A stretch of 64,000 bases of DNA. Origin: Galbibacter sp048266365. Its GTDB lineage: Bacteria > Bacteroidota > Bacteroidia > Flavobacteriales > Flavobacteriaceae. The number at the start of each line of letters is the position of its first letter. The stretch's first letter is position 1. The stretch spans positions 36,929 through 100,928 of the forward strand of contig NZ_JBLWZP010000011.1 in assembly GCF_048266365.1 (NCBI RefSeq), given 5' to 3'. Both the position numbers and the translations under genes were made by a program. Positions 8,478 through 17,570 of the stretch are shown piece after piece. Below the pieces are notes generated by a model. That model was not told where the DNA came from. It saw only the letters and a list, made by a program, of their open reading frames with translations, and did no database searches.

Positions 8478-10664
8478 ATGGAAATAGAACAGTTTTACTA
8501 CGACAATAAAATTGTCAAAAAATTCCTTTACGCTACCATGTTTTGGGGTCTTGTCGGAATGGGTGTCGGATTGCTCCTAGCCTTTCTATTCGTTTTTCCA
8601 CAACTCACTGATGGGATCTCCTGGTTGAGTTTCGGAAGACTTCGTCCATTGCATACCAATGTAGTGGTTTTTGCATTTGTTGGAAATGCCATTTTTGCGG
8701 GAGTTTATCATTCTTTACAACGTTTATTAAAAGCCCGTATGGCAAATGACTTTTTAAGTAACTTCAACTTCTGGGGATGGCAACTTGTAATTTTGTCTGC
8801 TGCCATTACATTACCTCTTGGGTATACCTCTACCAAAGAATATGCAGAGCTCGAATGGCCTATTGACATTCTTTTAGCCTTAGTATGGCTTGCTTTTGGC
8901 GCAAACATGATTGCCACTATTCTAAAACGAAGAGTAAGACACCTCTATGTAGCAATTTGGTTCTACCTAGGAACTTTTGTAACTGTTACTGTATTACATA
9001 TTTTTAATAATTTAGAACTTCCGGTAAGTTTCATGAAGAGTTACTCTGTATACGCTGGAGTTCAAGATGCACTGGTGCAATGGTGGTATGGGCATAATGC
9101 GGTAGCATTCTTCCTAACCACGCCTTTCTTAGGTTTGATGTATTATTATGTCCCTAAGGCAGCCAATAGACCAGTATACTCTTATCGCCTATCTATTGTT
9201 CACTTCTGGTCACTGATCTTTATATATATCTGGGCTGGACCACACCATTTACTCTATACCGCTTTACCTGAATGGGCTCAAAACCTCGGGGTAGCATTTT
9301 CAGTGATGCTTCTTGCACCATCGTGGGGAGGGATGATCAACGGATTATTAACACTTCGTGGTGCATGGGATAAAGTTAGAGTTGACCCTGTTTTGAAATT
9401 CTTTGTGGTAGCTATCACAGGCTATGGAATGGCGACTTTTGAAGGCCCCTTATTATCCTTAAAAACCGTTAATGCCATCGGTCACTATACCGACTGGATA
9501 ATCGCTCACGTTCACGTAGGTGCCTTAGCATGGAATGGCTTTTTAACCTTTGGTATGATCTATTACCTAGTTCCAAAATTATTTAAAACGAAGCTATTCT
9601 CTATCAAGCTTGCTAACACTCATTTCTGGTTAGGAACCCTTGGTATTATCCTATATGCACTTCCTCTTTATGTGGCCGGGTTTACTCAGGCTTCCATGTG
9701 GAACCAATTCAACCCTGACGGAACACTAGTTTACGGAAACTTCCTTGAGACTGTAACTCAGATCATACCTATGTATGCCATGAGAGCCGCAGGTGGATCT
9801 CTTTACATCCTAGGAGCTATTATTGGAATCTATAACGCAATTATGACCATCCGTAAAGGGGTTAAATTGGAAGATGAACTTGTTGAAGCCCCACCATTAG
9901 TACGGGTATCAAAAAGAAAGCTTTCCGGAGAGACCTTCCACGGTTGGTTAGAAAGAAAACCTGTTCAATTGACCATACTAGCTACTATCGCTATTTTAAT
10001 TGGAGGAATTGTTCAAATTGTACCAACACTTATGGTAAAATCAAACATCCCAACCATTGCAAGTGTCAAACCTTATACCCCATTAGAATTGGAAGGACGA
10101 GATCTTTACATCCGTGAAGGTTGTGTATCCTGTCACTCTCAAATGATACGTCCATTTAGAAGTGAGGTTGAGCGTTATGGGGAATATTCAAAAGCTGGAG
10201 AATATGTCTATGATCACCCGTTTCTATGGGGAAGTAAAAGAACCGGACCTGATCTACACCGTATCGGTGGAAAATACAGTGATTCTTGGCACTTCAACCA
10301 TATGTATGATCCGCAGAGTACCTCTCCTGGAAGTATCATGCCGGCTTACCAATGGATGATTACAGACCAGTTGGATCGTTCTCTCACAGAGACCAAAATG
10401 AAAGCCATGGTCACATTGGGAGTGCCTTATACCGAAGAAGAGATTGCTAATGCACAACAGCATATGGATGCTCAGGCTTCGAAAATTGAACAGAATCTAT
10501 ACCAAGATCCTAGCTTTAAAGAATCCTATGAAGAAGATAAAAGAGCTGCTTCGGTAAGAGGAGAGGATTTTGTTGAAATGAAAAATCGAGAAATCGTGGC
10601 GCTTATCGCGTACTTACAACGTCTAGGTACGGATATTAAAATCGATTTCGAACAAGGTAATTAA
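8478..10664 (+). CDS. ccoNO: cbb3-type cytochrome c oxidase, fused subunits I and II (CcoN-CcoO)
   Basis: 728 residues. The N-terminal part (about 1-470) is the 12-helix catalytic subunit CcoN, with heme and copper ligand regions visible as RPLHTNVVVF, WWYGHNAVAF, WAGPHHLLY and IAHVHVGALAWNGF. After a linker and a further membrane helix (about 492-515) comes CcoO, a mono-heme cytochrome c with EGCVSCHSQMIRP (heme cysteines near residues 547-550) and a downstream GSIMPAYQW methionine-ligand region. The enzyme reduces oxygen with high affinity in the inner membrane. Fusion of N and O is known in Bacteroidetes. It is followed by ccoQ after 20 bases. Confidence 0.96.
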   Translation: MEIEQFYYDNKIVKKFLYATMFWGLVGMGVGLLLAFLFVFPQLTDGISWLSFGRLRPLHTNVVVFAFVGNAIFAGVYHSLQRLLKARMANDFLSNFNFWGWQLVILSAAITLPLGYTSTKEYAELEWPIDILLALVWLAFGANMIATILKRRVRHLYVAIWFYLGTFVTVTVLHIFNNLELPVSFMKSYSVYAGVQDALVQWWYGHNAVAFFLTTPFLGLMYYYVPKAANRPVYSYRLSIVHFWSLIFIYIWAGPHHLLYTALPEWAQNLGVAFSVMLLAPSWGGMINGLLTLRGAWDKVRVDPVLKFFVVAITGYGMATFEGPLLSLKTVNAIGHYTDWIIAHVHVGALAWNGFLTFGMIYYLVPKLFKTKLFSIKLANTHFWLGTLGIILYALPLYVAGFTQASMWNQFNPDGTLVYGNFLETVTQIIPMYAMRAAGGSLYILGAIIGIYNAIMTIRKGVKLEDELVEAPPLVRVSKRKLSGETFHGWLERKPVQLTILATIAILIGGIVQIVPTLMVKSNIPTIASVKPYTPLELEGRDLYIREGCVSCHSQMIRPFRSEVERYGEYSKAGEYVYDHPFLWGSKRTGPDLHRIGGKYSDSWHFNHMYDPQSTSPGSIMPAYQWMITDQLDRSLTETKMKAMVTLGVPYTEEEIANAQQHMDAQASKIEQNLYQDPSFKESYEEDKRAASVRGEDFVEMKNREIVALIAYLQRLGTDIKIDFEQGN

Positions 10665-10684
10665 AGCAGTAAAAACGTAGTATT

Positions 10685-10873
10685 ATGATGAAGTTTGTCA
10701 AAAATTATATGGATTCCATAGATGGAGTCGCCATATTTCCGATCATATCTCTGTTAGTATTCTTTATATTTTTTGTCCTCCTTTTTTGGTGGGTTGCCAC
10801 TTCAAAAACAGAGTATTTAGAAAAAATGAGTCATTTACCTTTAGAGTCCAACGATAAAAACGACATAGAATGA
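10685..10873 (+). CDS. ccoQ: CcoQ/FixQ-like cbb3 oxidase subunit
   Basis: 62 residues (61 if the second of two tandem ATGs is used). It has one membrane helix with LLVFFIFFVLLFWWVA (about 23-38) and a short charged tail. Position between ccoNO and ccoP and the general shape identify CcoQ, which stabilises the complex. The stop overlaps the ccoP start (ATGA), implying coupled translation. Confidence 0.85.
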   Translation: MMKFVKNYMDSIDGVAIFPIISLLVFFIFFVLLFWWVATSKTEYLEKMSHLPLESNDKNDIE

Positions 10874-11742
10874 GAACATTCACATCATATCTCAGAGTAT
10901 TATTTATACTAACAATCGTTTTTGTCATGGCAGAATTCTTTATTGATTCTGGTGATGTTCCAGCATTTATCAAATATCCACAGGTTTCACTTTTCTTAGC
11001 TTTATTTGCTGTTTTACTCATCGGTTTGGAAGTCATGATTGGGGCGATGAATTCCCTCACCAATGCTTTGTCAGCCGAGAGAGCAATGGAGCAGAAAAAA
11101 GAAAATGATTTTGCTTGGTTTAAAAATATCATGGCCAAGCTATGGGATACAGCTCCAATGGAGAAAGAGGCCGAAATCATTATGGACCACAATTACGATG
11201 GTATTCAGGAGTTAGACAACACCCTTCCACCGTGGTGGAAATACGGTTTTTATGCCTCCATCCTTTTTGCTATTATTTATATGGTTCGTTTTGAAATACT
11301 AGGCGCAGACAACCAAATCGTAGAACTCGAAAAAGAGGTTGCTGCGGCTACAATAGCGATTGAAGAATACAAGAAAACTGCAAAGGATCTTATCGATGCA
11401 AATTCTGTTGTTCAATTAACCGAAGTCGCAGATTTAGAGGCAGGAGAAAATATATACAATACTACCTGTGTCGCATGTCACCGTATAGACGGCGGCGGCG
11501 GCATAGGCCCCAACTTAGCGGATGATCATTGGATTCTAGGCGGTGGCATTAAAAACATATTTAATACCATCTCTGAAGGAGGACGAAGCGGAAAAGGGAT
11601 GGTCGCCTGGAAACAATCGTTAAAACCCTCGGAGATTCAGCAGGTAGCCAGCTATGTGATGAGCCTATCCGGAACCAATCCAGCGGATGGTAAAGCTCCA
11701 GAAGGAGATATCTGGTCAGACGATAACACAGCTTTAGAATAA
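10870..11742 (+). CDS. ccoP: cbb3-type oxidase subunit III (CcoP), single heme c
   Basis: 290 residues. Membrane helices lie near 7-25 and 34-52, with a further helix near 118-140 after the conserved DNTLPPWWKYGFY. A periplasmic cytochrome c domain contains one CxxCH (TCVACH, about residues 198-203) and GKGMVAW. Proteobacterial CcoP usually has two hemes; only one heme motif is present here, as is common in Bacteroidetes. It donates electrons to CcoO/CcoN. Start overlaps ccoQ by four bases. Confidence 0.93.
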   Translation: MRTFTSYLRVLFILTIVFVMAEFFIDSGDVPAFIKYPQVSLFLALFAVLLIGLEVMIGAMNSLTNALSAERAMEQKKENDFAWFKNIMAKLWDTAPMEKEAEIIMDHNYDGIQELDNTLPPWWKYGFYASILFAIIYMVRFEILGADNQIVELEKEVAAATIAIEEYKKTAKDLIDANSVVQLTEVADLEAGENIYNTTCVACHRIDGGGGIGPNLADDHWILGGGIKNIFNTISEGGRSGKGMVAWKQSLKPSEIQQVASYVMSLSGTNPADGKAPEGDIWSDDNTALE

Positions 11743-11749
11743 TACCATT

Positions 11750-13171
11750 ATGAGCACAGAGAAAGAAAGTTTTAGGGACACCATCGGAACCATCAATGAA
11801 GAAGGGAAAAGAGCTTGGGTATTCCCGAAAAAACCTTCTGGAAAATTCTATACCTACAGGAAGTACGTCAGTTATGCACTTCTTATATTTTTAATCAGCG
11901 CTCCGTTTATAAAAATCAACGGGAATCAATTCTTACTTTTTAATATCGTAGAGCGTCGATTTAATGTGTTTGGTTTTCCATTCTGGCCTCAAGATTTCTA
12001 CCTCTTTGTATTATCTATGATTATTGGGGTCGTCTTTGTCGGATTTTTCACCGCAGCCTTTGGAAGGATTTTTTGCGGTTGGATTTGTCCACAAACCATC
12101 TTTATGGAAATGGTCTTTCGAAGAGTGGAATATTGGATTGAAGGTGACCGCGGCGCTCAAATTAGATTAGCCAGACAAAAATGGGATGCTGAAAAAATCA
12201 GAAAGCGAGTCTTGAAATGGATCGTATTCTTTATTATTTCATTTTTGATTGCCAATGTCTTTTTGGCATATTTAATCTCAAGTGATAAGCTGCTTTTGTA
12301 TATACAAAGCAATCCATTGGATCAATTATCCACCTTTGTATCACTATTGATCTTTACCGCAGTATTCTATTTTATTTTCGCCTGGTTCCGTGAACAGGTA
12401 TGTATTATCGCTTGTCCTTATGGGCGACTACAGGGGGTTTTACTTGACAACAAGTCCATCGTTGTGGCATATGACCACAAAAGAGGAGAAAGCACCAAAG
12501 GAAGAAAGAAATACAAAAAAGATGAGGATCGCTCTACTCAAGGCTATGGAGATTGTATTGATTGTAGACAATGCGTAAATGTATGTCCTACGGGAATCGA
12601 TATTAGAAACGGTACGCAACTAGAATGTGTGAACTGTACGGCATGTATTGATGCCTGCGATGATATCATGGATAAAGTGAACTATCCCAAAGGACTAATT
12701 CGCTATGCCAGTGAGGAGAATATTGAGAAAAAACTACCATTTAAATTCACACCAAGGCTTAAAGGGTACTCTGCTGTTCTTATCATTTTAACCGGTTTAC
12801 TTATCGGCATGTTGTTCTTAAGAAATGATGTTGAGGCTTCAGTGCTTAGACTTCCAGGTCAATTGTACCAAGAAAAAGGAGAGTTTATGATCAGTAATGT
12901 CTACACCTACAAAGTCATTAATAAAACTGTGAATGCCATCGACAGTGTTCGCTTCGAACTCATTGAACCGAAAGGAAAGATATCCACCGTAGGAAATAGC
13001 AGTTTTAGAATCGATAAAGAAGGTCTTGCAGAGGGAACCCTTTTTATTAATATCGACAAGGCGCTTCTGGACAAGGATAAAAACAAAGTGAAATTAGGAG
13101 TCTATAGTGGTGACACCTTAATAGAAACAACCACCACGACATTTTTAGGCCCTAGAAGTTTTAGTAATTAA
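11750..13171 (+). CDS. ccoG: CcoG (RdxA/FixG) cytochrome c oxidase accessory protein
   Basis: 473 residues, with several membrane helices and two ferredoxin-type clusters: CIDCRQCVNVCP (from about residue 268) and CVNCTACIDACD. Upstream are CGWICPQTIFME and ACPYGRLQG, also characteristic of CcoG. The C-terminus is a periplasmic immunoglobulin-like domain (FixG-type, about 360-473). The protein is a probable copper reductase supplying Cu(I) for cbb3 assembly. It follows ccoP after 7 bases, within the cluster. Confidence 0.94.
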   Translation: MSTEKESFRDTIGTINEEGKRAWVFPKKPSGKFYTYRKYVSYALLIFLISAPFIKINGNQFLLFNIVERRFNVFGFPFWPQDFYLFVLSMIIGVVFVGFFTAAFGRIFCGWICPQTIFMEMVFRRVEYWIEGDRGAQIRLARQKWDAEKIRKRVLKWIVFFIISFLIANVFLAYLISSDKLLLYIQSNPLDQLSTFVSLLIFTAVFYFIFAWFREQVCIIACPYGRLQGVLLDNKSIVVAYDHKRGESTKGRKKYKKDEDRSTQGYGDCIDCRQCVNVCPTGIDIRNGTQLECVNCTACIDACDDIMDKVNYPKGLIRYASEENIEKKLPFKFTPRLKGYSAVLIILTGLLIGMLFLRNDVEASVLRLPGQLYQEKGEFMISNVYTYKVINKTVNAIDSVRFELIEPKGKISTVGNSSFRIDKEGLAEGTLFINIDKALLDKDKNKVKLGVYSGDTLIETTTTTFLGPRSFSN

Positions 13172-13182
13172 ATCAAAAAGAT

Positions 13183-13632
13183 ATGAAATTTAATTGGGGA
13201 ACAGGAATCGTTATAGCCTTTGTTTTATTTATAAGCTTTATTGGTTTCTTGGTGATTAAGATGAACACCAACCAAATCTATCAACACGATTTGGTAACCG
13301 AAGATTATTATAAAAAAGAATTAGAGTTTCAACAGAAAATCGACAATGCCGCTGCAGCAGTTGCGATGGATTATAGCATTGTAGTGAAACAGCAAGCAGA
13401 AGGTCTATTGATCAGTTTCCCTGAGTCCCTGAAAGACAGTCAAGTCAAAGGCTCTGTTTACATGTACAACCCTGCGAATAAAAAACTGGATTTTACGACT
13501 CCGATTCGACTGAATCAGTCTCAAATGCTTATTCCTTCGAAGTTTTTAGTGCAAGGACGCTGGGATGTAGAGATCAACTGGAATTCTAAAAACCTACCGT
13601 ATTATTATAAAACTAAATTGATGTTGCAGTGA
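13183..13632 (+). CDS. ccoH: FixH/CcoH family assembly protein
   Basis: 149 residues with one N-terminal membrane helix (about 7-25) and a periplasmic domain. MKFNWGTGI at the start and HDLVTEDYYKKELEFQQKID (residues about 36-55) are the FixH signature. It helps CcoN maturation together with CcoI. Its stop overlaps the start of the next gene (GTGA). Confidence 0.88.
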   Translation: MKFNWGTGIVIAFVLFISFIGFLVIKMNTNQIYQHDLVTEDYYKKELEFQQKIDNAAAAVAMDYSIVVKQQAEGLLISFPESLKDSQVKGSVYMYNPANKKLDFTTPIRLNQSQMLIPSKFLVQGRWDVEINWNSKNLPYYYKTKLMLQ

Positions 13633-14336
13633 TTTTTACAGGCTTTATATTGGGATTATTAGGCAGTTTACACTGTGTAGGGATGTGCGGTCCAATTGCA
13701 TTTTTACTTCCTTTGGATCATCATAAACCAGCCAAAAAGGTGGGGCAGATTTTCTTGTATCACTCTGGAAGATTACTTACTTACGGGTTACTCGGTTTTA
13801 TGTTTGGCTGGATTGGAAAAGGCCTTTTTGTAGGCGCCATCCAGCAACGTCTTTCTGTGGCCATCGGAGTTTTTATGATCCTCGCGGTGCTGGTTCCTAT
13901 GAAGCTTCTGCGCAAATCTAAATTCTCACATTTGAGTTTCAATTGGATGTCTAAAGCCAAAACAGCTCTTGGAAAACAACTGAAGAAAAATAGATCCTCT
14001 GCACTTTTCTCTATTGGGCTCTTAAATGGCTTACTCCCCTGCGGAATGGTATATATGGGACTCTTTGGAGCTTTGGCTTTTGCGAATCCGTTGGAAAGCG
14101 CCTTGTATATGATCCTTTTCGGAATGGGTACAGTTCCACTGATGACAACAGCAGTTTATTTGGGTAATTTCCTATCTGTTTCTGTGAGACAAAAAATAAC
14201 CAAAGCCATTCCAATAGCTGTAATTATTATAGGTGTACTCTTTATACTGCGAGGAATGGGGCTAGGAATACCCTATCTTTCGCCCTCCAATTTACAACTC
14301 TTTATCAAAGCTGACCCTAACTGCATTGTGCCTTAA
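13629..14336 (+). CDS. TauE/DsbD-like membrane protein linked to cbb3 biogenesis, GTG start
   Basis: 235 residues and about six membrane helices. MIFTGFILGLLGSLHCVGMCGPI opens the protein and GLLNGLLPCGMVYMG repeats the same HC/PC-type half later, so it is a two-half transporter of the sulfite-exporter/DsbD transmembrane class. The HCVGMCGP and LPCGM motifs could carry metal or thiol redox chemistry. The GTG start overlaps the ccoH stop, so the gene is translationally coupled to the oxidase cluster and probably serves copper or thiol supply. That role is inferred from context only. Confidence 0.8.
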   Translation: MIFTGFILGLLGSLHCVGMCGPIAFLLPLDHHKPAKKVGQIFLYHSGRLLTYGLLGFMFGWIGKGLFVGAIQQRLSVAIGVFMILAVLVPMKLLRKSKFSHLSFNWMSKAKTALGKQLKKNRSSALFSIGLLNGLLPCGMVYMGLFGALAFANPLESALYMILFGMGTVPLMTTAVYLGNFLSVSVRQKITKAIPIAVIIIGVLFILRGMGLGIPYLSPSNLQLFIKADPNCIVP

Positions 14337-14376
14337 TCTGATGCTATTGGAATTGCCGTGCGGGTTTGTGGGGTTA

Positions 14377-15735
14377 TTATACCGTCAAGGAGAACAATTG
14401 CCCCTTTGGTTGATTTCTACGCAGGTATACATCAAAGGCCATACAGATATTGCGAACAAATGCCTTCCCTAAATCGGTAACTTTTATACCGTGATCGGTA
14501 AAGATTAGTAATCCATCATCTTTTAGTTCTTGTAATGAAGCTATTACCGCATCCAACTCATCAAATTGCATAGCCTCATCCTCCCAGCTGGTTTGAAACT
14601 GACACATTAAATTTAGAATATGCTTGCGGATTTTCAGATCATGCTCCGATAAGACATGGCCTTTAAACACCGGGATTATTCCTTGATTGACCAATTCTTT
14701 ATAGGTATTGATGTCTTTTTCATTTTGTGCAAAGGAAGTCCAACTATCGCTAATACTTGAAACTCCAAGGCCAATCATAAGACTGGTTTTTTGTAGGGTA
14801 TAGCCCATAAAGTTTCGGTGTAAACTTCCTTCCTTCATAGCGCGGTACATCTGATCTGTTTTAAGTGCAAAGTGATCCATACCGATTTCTATATACCCGG
14901 CATCGGACAATAGTTTTTTTCCTAATTCGTAGAGTTCACGTTTCTCATCGCCATTTGGAATATCTTTCTCATCAAAACCTCTTTGTCCGTTTCCTTTTAT
15001 CCAAGGTACATGAGCGTAGCTATAAAAAGCAATTCTATCCGGGAGTAATATAGCGGTCTTAATAATGTTATCTAAGATGTGCCCTTTAGTCTGAAAAGGA
15101 AGACCGAAAATAAGATCATGACTCACCGAGGTGTATCCTATTTCTCTTGACGCTTTGGTAACTCTTTCAACATTTTCAAAAGGTTGTATTCTATGAATAG
15201 CCTTTTGAACACGTGGATTATAATCTTGGACTCCGTAACTCACTCTTCTAAATCCAAGAGCATACAGCACCTCCAGATGGGCTCTATTAGTGTTGTTTGG
15301 ATGGCCTTCAAAACTGAACTCTACATCCTCACTGCGCTCGGCAATACTAAATATCCCATCGATGAGCTCTTTTAGGTTTTCCGGAGAGAAAAATGTAGGT
15401 GTTCCACCACCCAGGTGTATCTCCTTAACAATGGGTGTGTCTGCGAAAAGGTTAACATACAACTGCCATTCTTTAAGCAGAGATTCTATATAGGGTGTTT
15501 CCACCTCATGCCTTTTGGTAATTCGTTTATGACATCCGCAAAAGGTGCAGAGGCTTTCACAAAATGGCAGGTGAATATACAGGCTTAACTCTTTTTGATT
15601 TTCAGTAAAAGAATTAACTACCGATTTTTTCCATTTATCGCTACTGAAAGTTGATGAATTCCAATATGGAACTGTCGGATAGCTTGTGTAGCGTGGCCCC
15701 GGAACATTATATTTTTGAATTAAACTACGACTCAT
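14377..15735 (-). CDS. hemN: Oxygen-independent coproporphyrinogen III oxidase
   Basis: 452 residues. The radical-SAM cluster is CESLCTFCGC (C59, C63, C66, with C68 as in HemN), preceded by GPRYTSYPT and YIHLPFC. The C-terminal domain (GIKVTDLGKAFVRNICMAFD) is typical of bona fide HemN rather than the HemW look-alike, which lacks this N-terminus. It decarboxylates coproporphyrinogen III to protoporphyrinogen IX without oxygen. It is convergent with the oxidase cluster and has its own FNR-like box at 15786-15799, so heme synthesis is tied to the same low-oxygen response. Confidence 0.95.
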   Translation of the reverse strand: MSRSLIQKYNVPGPRYTSYPTVPYWNSSTFSSDKWKKSVVNSFTENQKELSLYIHLPFCESLCTFCGCHKRITKRHEVETPYIESLLKEWQLYVNLFADTPIVKEIHLGGGTPTFFSPENLKELIDGIFSIAERSEDVEFSFEGHPNNTNRAHLEVLYALGFRRVSYGVQDYNPRVQKAIHRIQPFENVERVTKASREIGYTSVSHDLIFGLPFQTKGHILDNIIKTAILLPDRIAFYSYAHVPWIKGNGQRGFDEKDIPNGDEKRELYELGKKLLSDAGYIEIGMDHFALKTDQMYRAMKEGSLHRNFMGYTLQKTSLMIGLGVSSISDSWTSFAQNEKDINTYKELVNQGIIPVFKGHVLSEHDLKIRKHILNLMCQFQTSWEDEAMQFDELDAVIASLQELKDDGLLIFTDHGIKVTDLGKAFVRNICMAFDVYLRRNQPKGQLFSLTV

Positions 15736-15755
15736 AATGCTAACATTTAATACTG

Positions 15756-15763
15756 TAAACGTA
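15756..15763 (-). promoter_or_regulatory. -7 element of hemN
   Basis: On the minus strand TACGTTTA followed by C matches TAnnTTTG with one change in the last position (15756). It leaves a leader of about 15 bases before the hemN ATG at 15735. Confidence 0.55.
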
Positions 15764-15785
15764 TTGATTTACACCGTATAAAAAG

Positions 15786-15799
15786 ATGATAAATATCAG
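15786..15799. promoter_or_regulatory. FNR-like operator upstream of hemN
   Basis: ATGATAAATATCAG contains the full FNR core TGAT-N4-ATCA. Its centre (15792.5) lies 36.5 bases from the end of the hemN -7 box (15756), the same distance as at ccoI and ccoS. Confidence 0.72.
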
Positions 15800-15809
15800 C
15801 AAATCGCAC

Positions 15810-15837
15810 AAAAAAGGACTACCGATTTGAGTAGTCC
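15810..15837 (-). terminator. Terminator of the susCD transcript
   Basis: On the minus strand GGACTAC / GTAGTCC form a 7-bp stem with an 8-base loop, followed by six T. It insulates hemN from the susCD genes. Confidence 0.85.
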
Positions 15838-15868
15838 CTTCAAGCAATTTAAAAATTCAAACAATCTA

Positions 15869-17560
15869 TTATTTAGCCCACCACAATTTGGTTCCTTGGT
15901 TGTCTGCACCTTGTTGACTGACCGCCTGGGCATAATTTGGATTTGCCTGTGCACCGGATCCATAACGGAGACGCTGTGGATATTTACCATTTAAAGTTCC
16001 TAATCCGAAAATCACAGGATTGGAAACTCCAGCAGCTAAGCTTGATGGGTATCCAGTATCACGCACAACAGCCCAGGCCTCAAAGCCATCGGTATAGCTT
16101 GCAAGCCATCGTTGTAAGGCAATTTTTTCTAATTTTTCTTCCATAGTACCGGTGGTAATATCTGCAATAGCACTACTGGTAATATAGTTACTGGCGTCGC
16201 CTTCAGATATATCCCATAATTTCATAGCCTCTATTATACCCTTTTCCAACAACTCTTGTGCATCTCCAGCTCCTATTCCGCGTATGGCAGCTTCTGCACG
16301 CAAAAAGTAAGATTCTGCACTACTCAAGATAATTTCGGGATAACCCGTTGCCTTCTCACCTCGAGGTTGAATGATGGCATCTCCAGGAGCACTAAACATC
16401 TCGTAACGAACATAAGGCATAATATCCCCATTAAAGCGCACAGGTTGGCCAATATATTGACCAGCTGGAACATCAATAGTAGTTACATCTCCTGAGACAC
16501 TTAAGGTATAATCTGCCTCGGCAGAAATTAGTGAGGATTCAATAAAATCTACGCGTTCTTGAAAGTTAGGATCTGTATATTCTCCACCTTCTTTCTGGTT
16601 GGTAAACACAAAGCTACCCCCAGCTGCAGGACTAGCATATATGGCAAGTCGTGGATCGTTGTTATCGTCCAACAAATTTATAAGTGGTTGAGAAACGGTC
16701 CATTTTGACCCTAGCCCCGCGAAATCATGCCAAACATCCCCATAAGAAGAAGAGGTCCATTCGCTGATTACAAAATCTTTTGCCATGGTAACGCTTCCGG
16801 TAGTTTCATCCAAAAGAGGTTGCGCTAAGGCTTCAGTAATAGTGCCCTCGGCGAAATCAGCTCCAGCTGCTCCTAAGGCTCTCATCCCTAAACGGAGTTT
16901 TAAGCTATTGGCCATCTTTTTCCAAAGTTGTAGATCACCAGCGCAATACACATCATTTTGCCCCACATCATCGACTCCAAGTCCAGTTCTTTCTTCATTT
17001 CCAATTATGGTCATAGCCTGGTCCAAATCTGCAATAATGCCTTTATAGATATCGATTTGAGCATCGTATTTTGGAGTTAGAATACCGTCGACACCAGCCT
17101 CAGAGAAGGGAACCATCCCGAATGTATCCGAATACATTTGAAAATACAAACTCTTCATGATAAGCGACATGGCATACATGTATTGATTTTCAAATTCTCC
17201 ACCCTCTTTGGTAAAGTCAGAGAAGGATTTGATATTTCCAAAATAACCCGCTAGCCAGCCATAAGCCGCATCCGTATACCCCGGATTGTAACTATAAGAT
17301 AATTCATCCGCCCACCAGCATTGGTTAAAACCAAAGGTAAAATGACCTGCAAATCGATCTGCATTAATCAGATGTGCCCTCCAATACTCAAATCGCCCGG
17401 GCGCATACATACCGACTTGGGAACTGGTTAAAAAGTATTTGGCACTGACATCATCAGAATCAAACCCTTGATTATCCCTATTAATTTCTTCAAAGTCTTT
17501 CGTACAACCCACTGCGATAATGAGGCATAGAAGACTTGTTATATATACTATTTTTTTCAT
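15869..17560 (-). CDS. SusD/RagB family outer-membrane lipoprotein
   Basis: 563 residues from ATG 17560; an ATG at 17569, one base after the susC stop, adds three residues and is equally possible. The signal MKKIVYITSLLCLIIAVGC ends in a lipobox cysteine. Then CTKDFEEINRDNQGF is a typical SusD beginning, followed by helical TPR-like regions and FLRAEAAIRG (SusD C-terminal domain). The protein caps the SusC channel at the cell surface and binds the incoming ligand. It is closer to the SusD-like (SusD/RagB superfamily) types of about 550 residues. It ends 32 bases before a strong terminator. Confidence 0.93.
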   Translation of the reverse strand: MKKIVYITSLLCLIIAVGCTKDFEEINRDNQGFDSDDVSAKYFLTSSQVGMYAPGRFEYWRAHLINADRFAGHFTFGFNQCWWADELSYSYNPGYTDAAYGWLAGYFGNIKSFSDFTKEGGEFENQYMYAMSLIMKSLYFQMYSDTFGMVPFSEAGVDGILTPKYDAQIDIYKGIIADLDQAMTIIGNEERTGLGVDDVGQNDVYCAGDLQLWKKMANSLKLRLGMRALGAAGADFAEGTITEALAQPLLDETTGSVTMAKDFVISEWTSSSYGDVWHDFAGLGSKWTVSQPLINLLDDNNDPRLAIYASPAAGGSFVFTNQKEGGEYTDPNFQERVDFIESSLISAEADYTLSVSGDVTTIDVPAGQYIGQPVRFNGDIMPYVRYEMFSAPGDAIIQPRGEKATGYPEIILSSAESYFLRAEAAIRGIGAGDAQELLEKGIIEAMKLWDISEGDASNYITSSAIADITTGTMEEKLEKIALQRWLASYTDGFEAWAVVRDTGYPSSLAAGVSNPVIFGLGTLNGKYPQRLRYGSGAQANPNYAQAVSQQGADNQGTKLWWAK

Positions 17561-17570
17561 GGTGTACATT

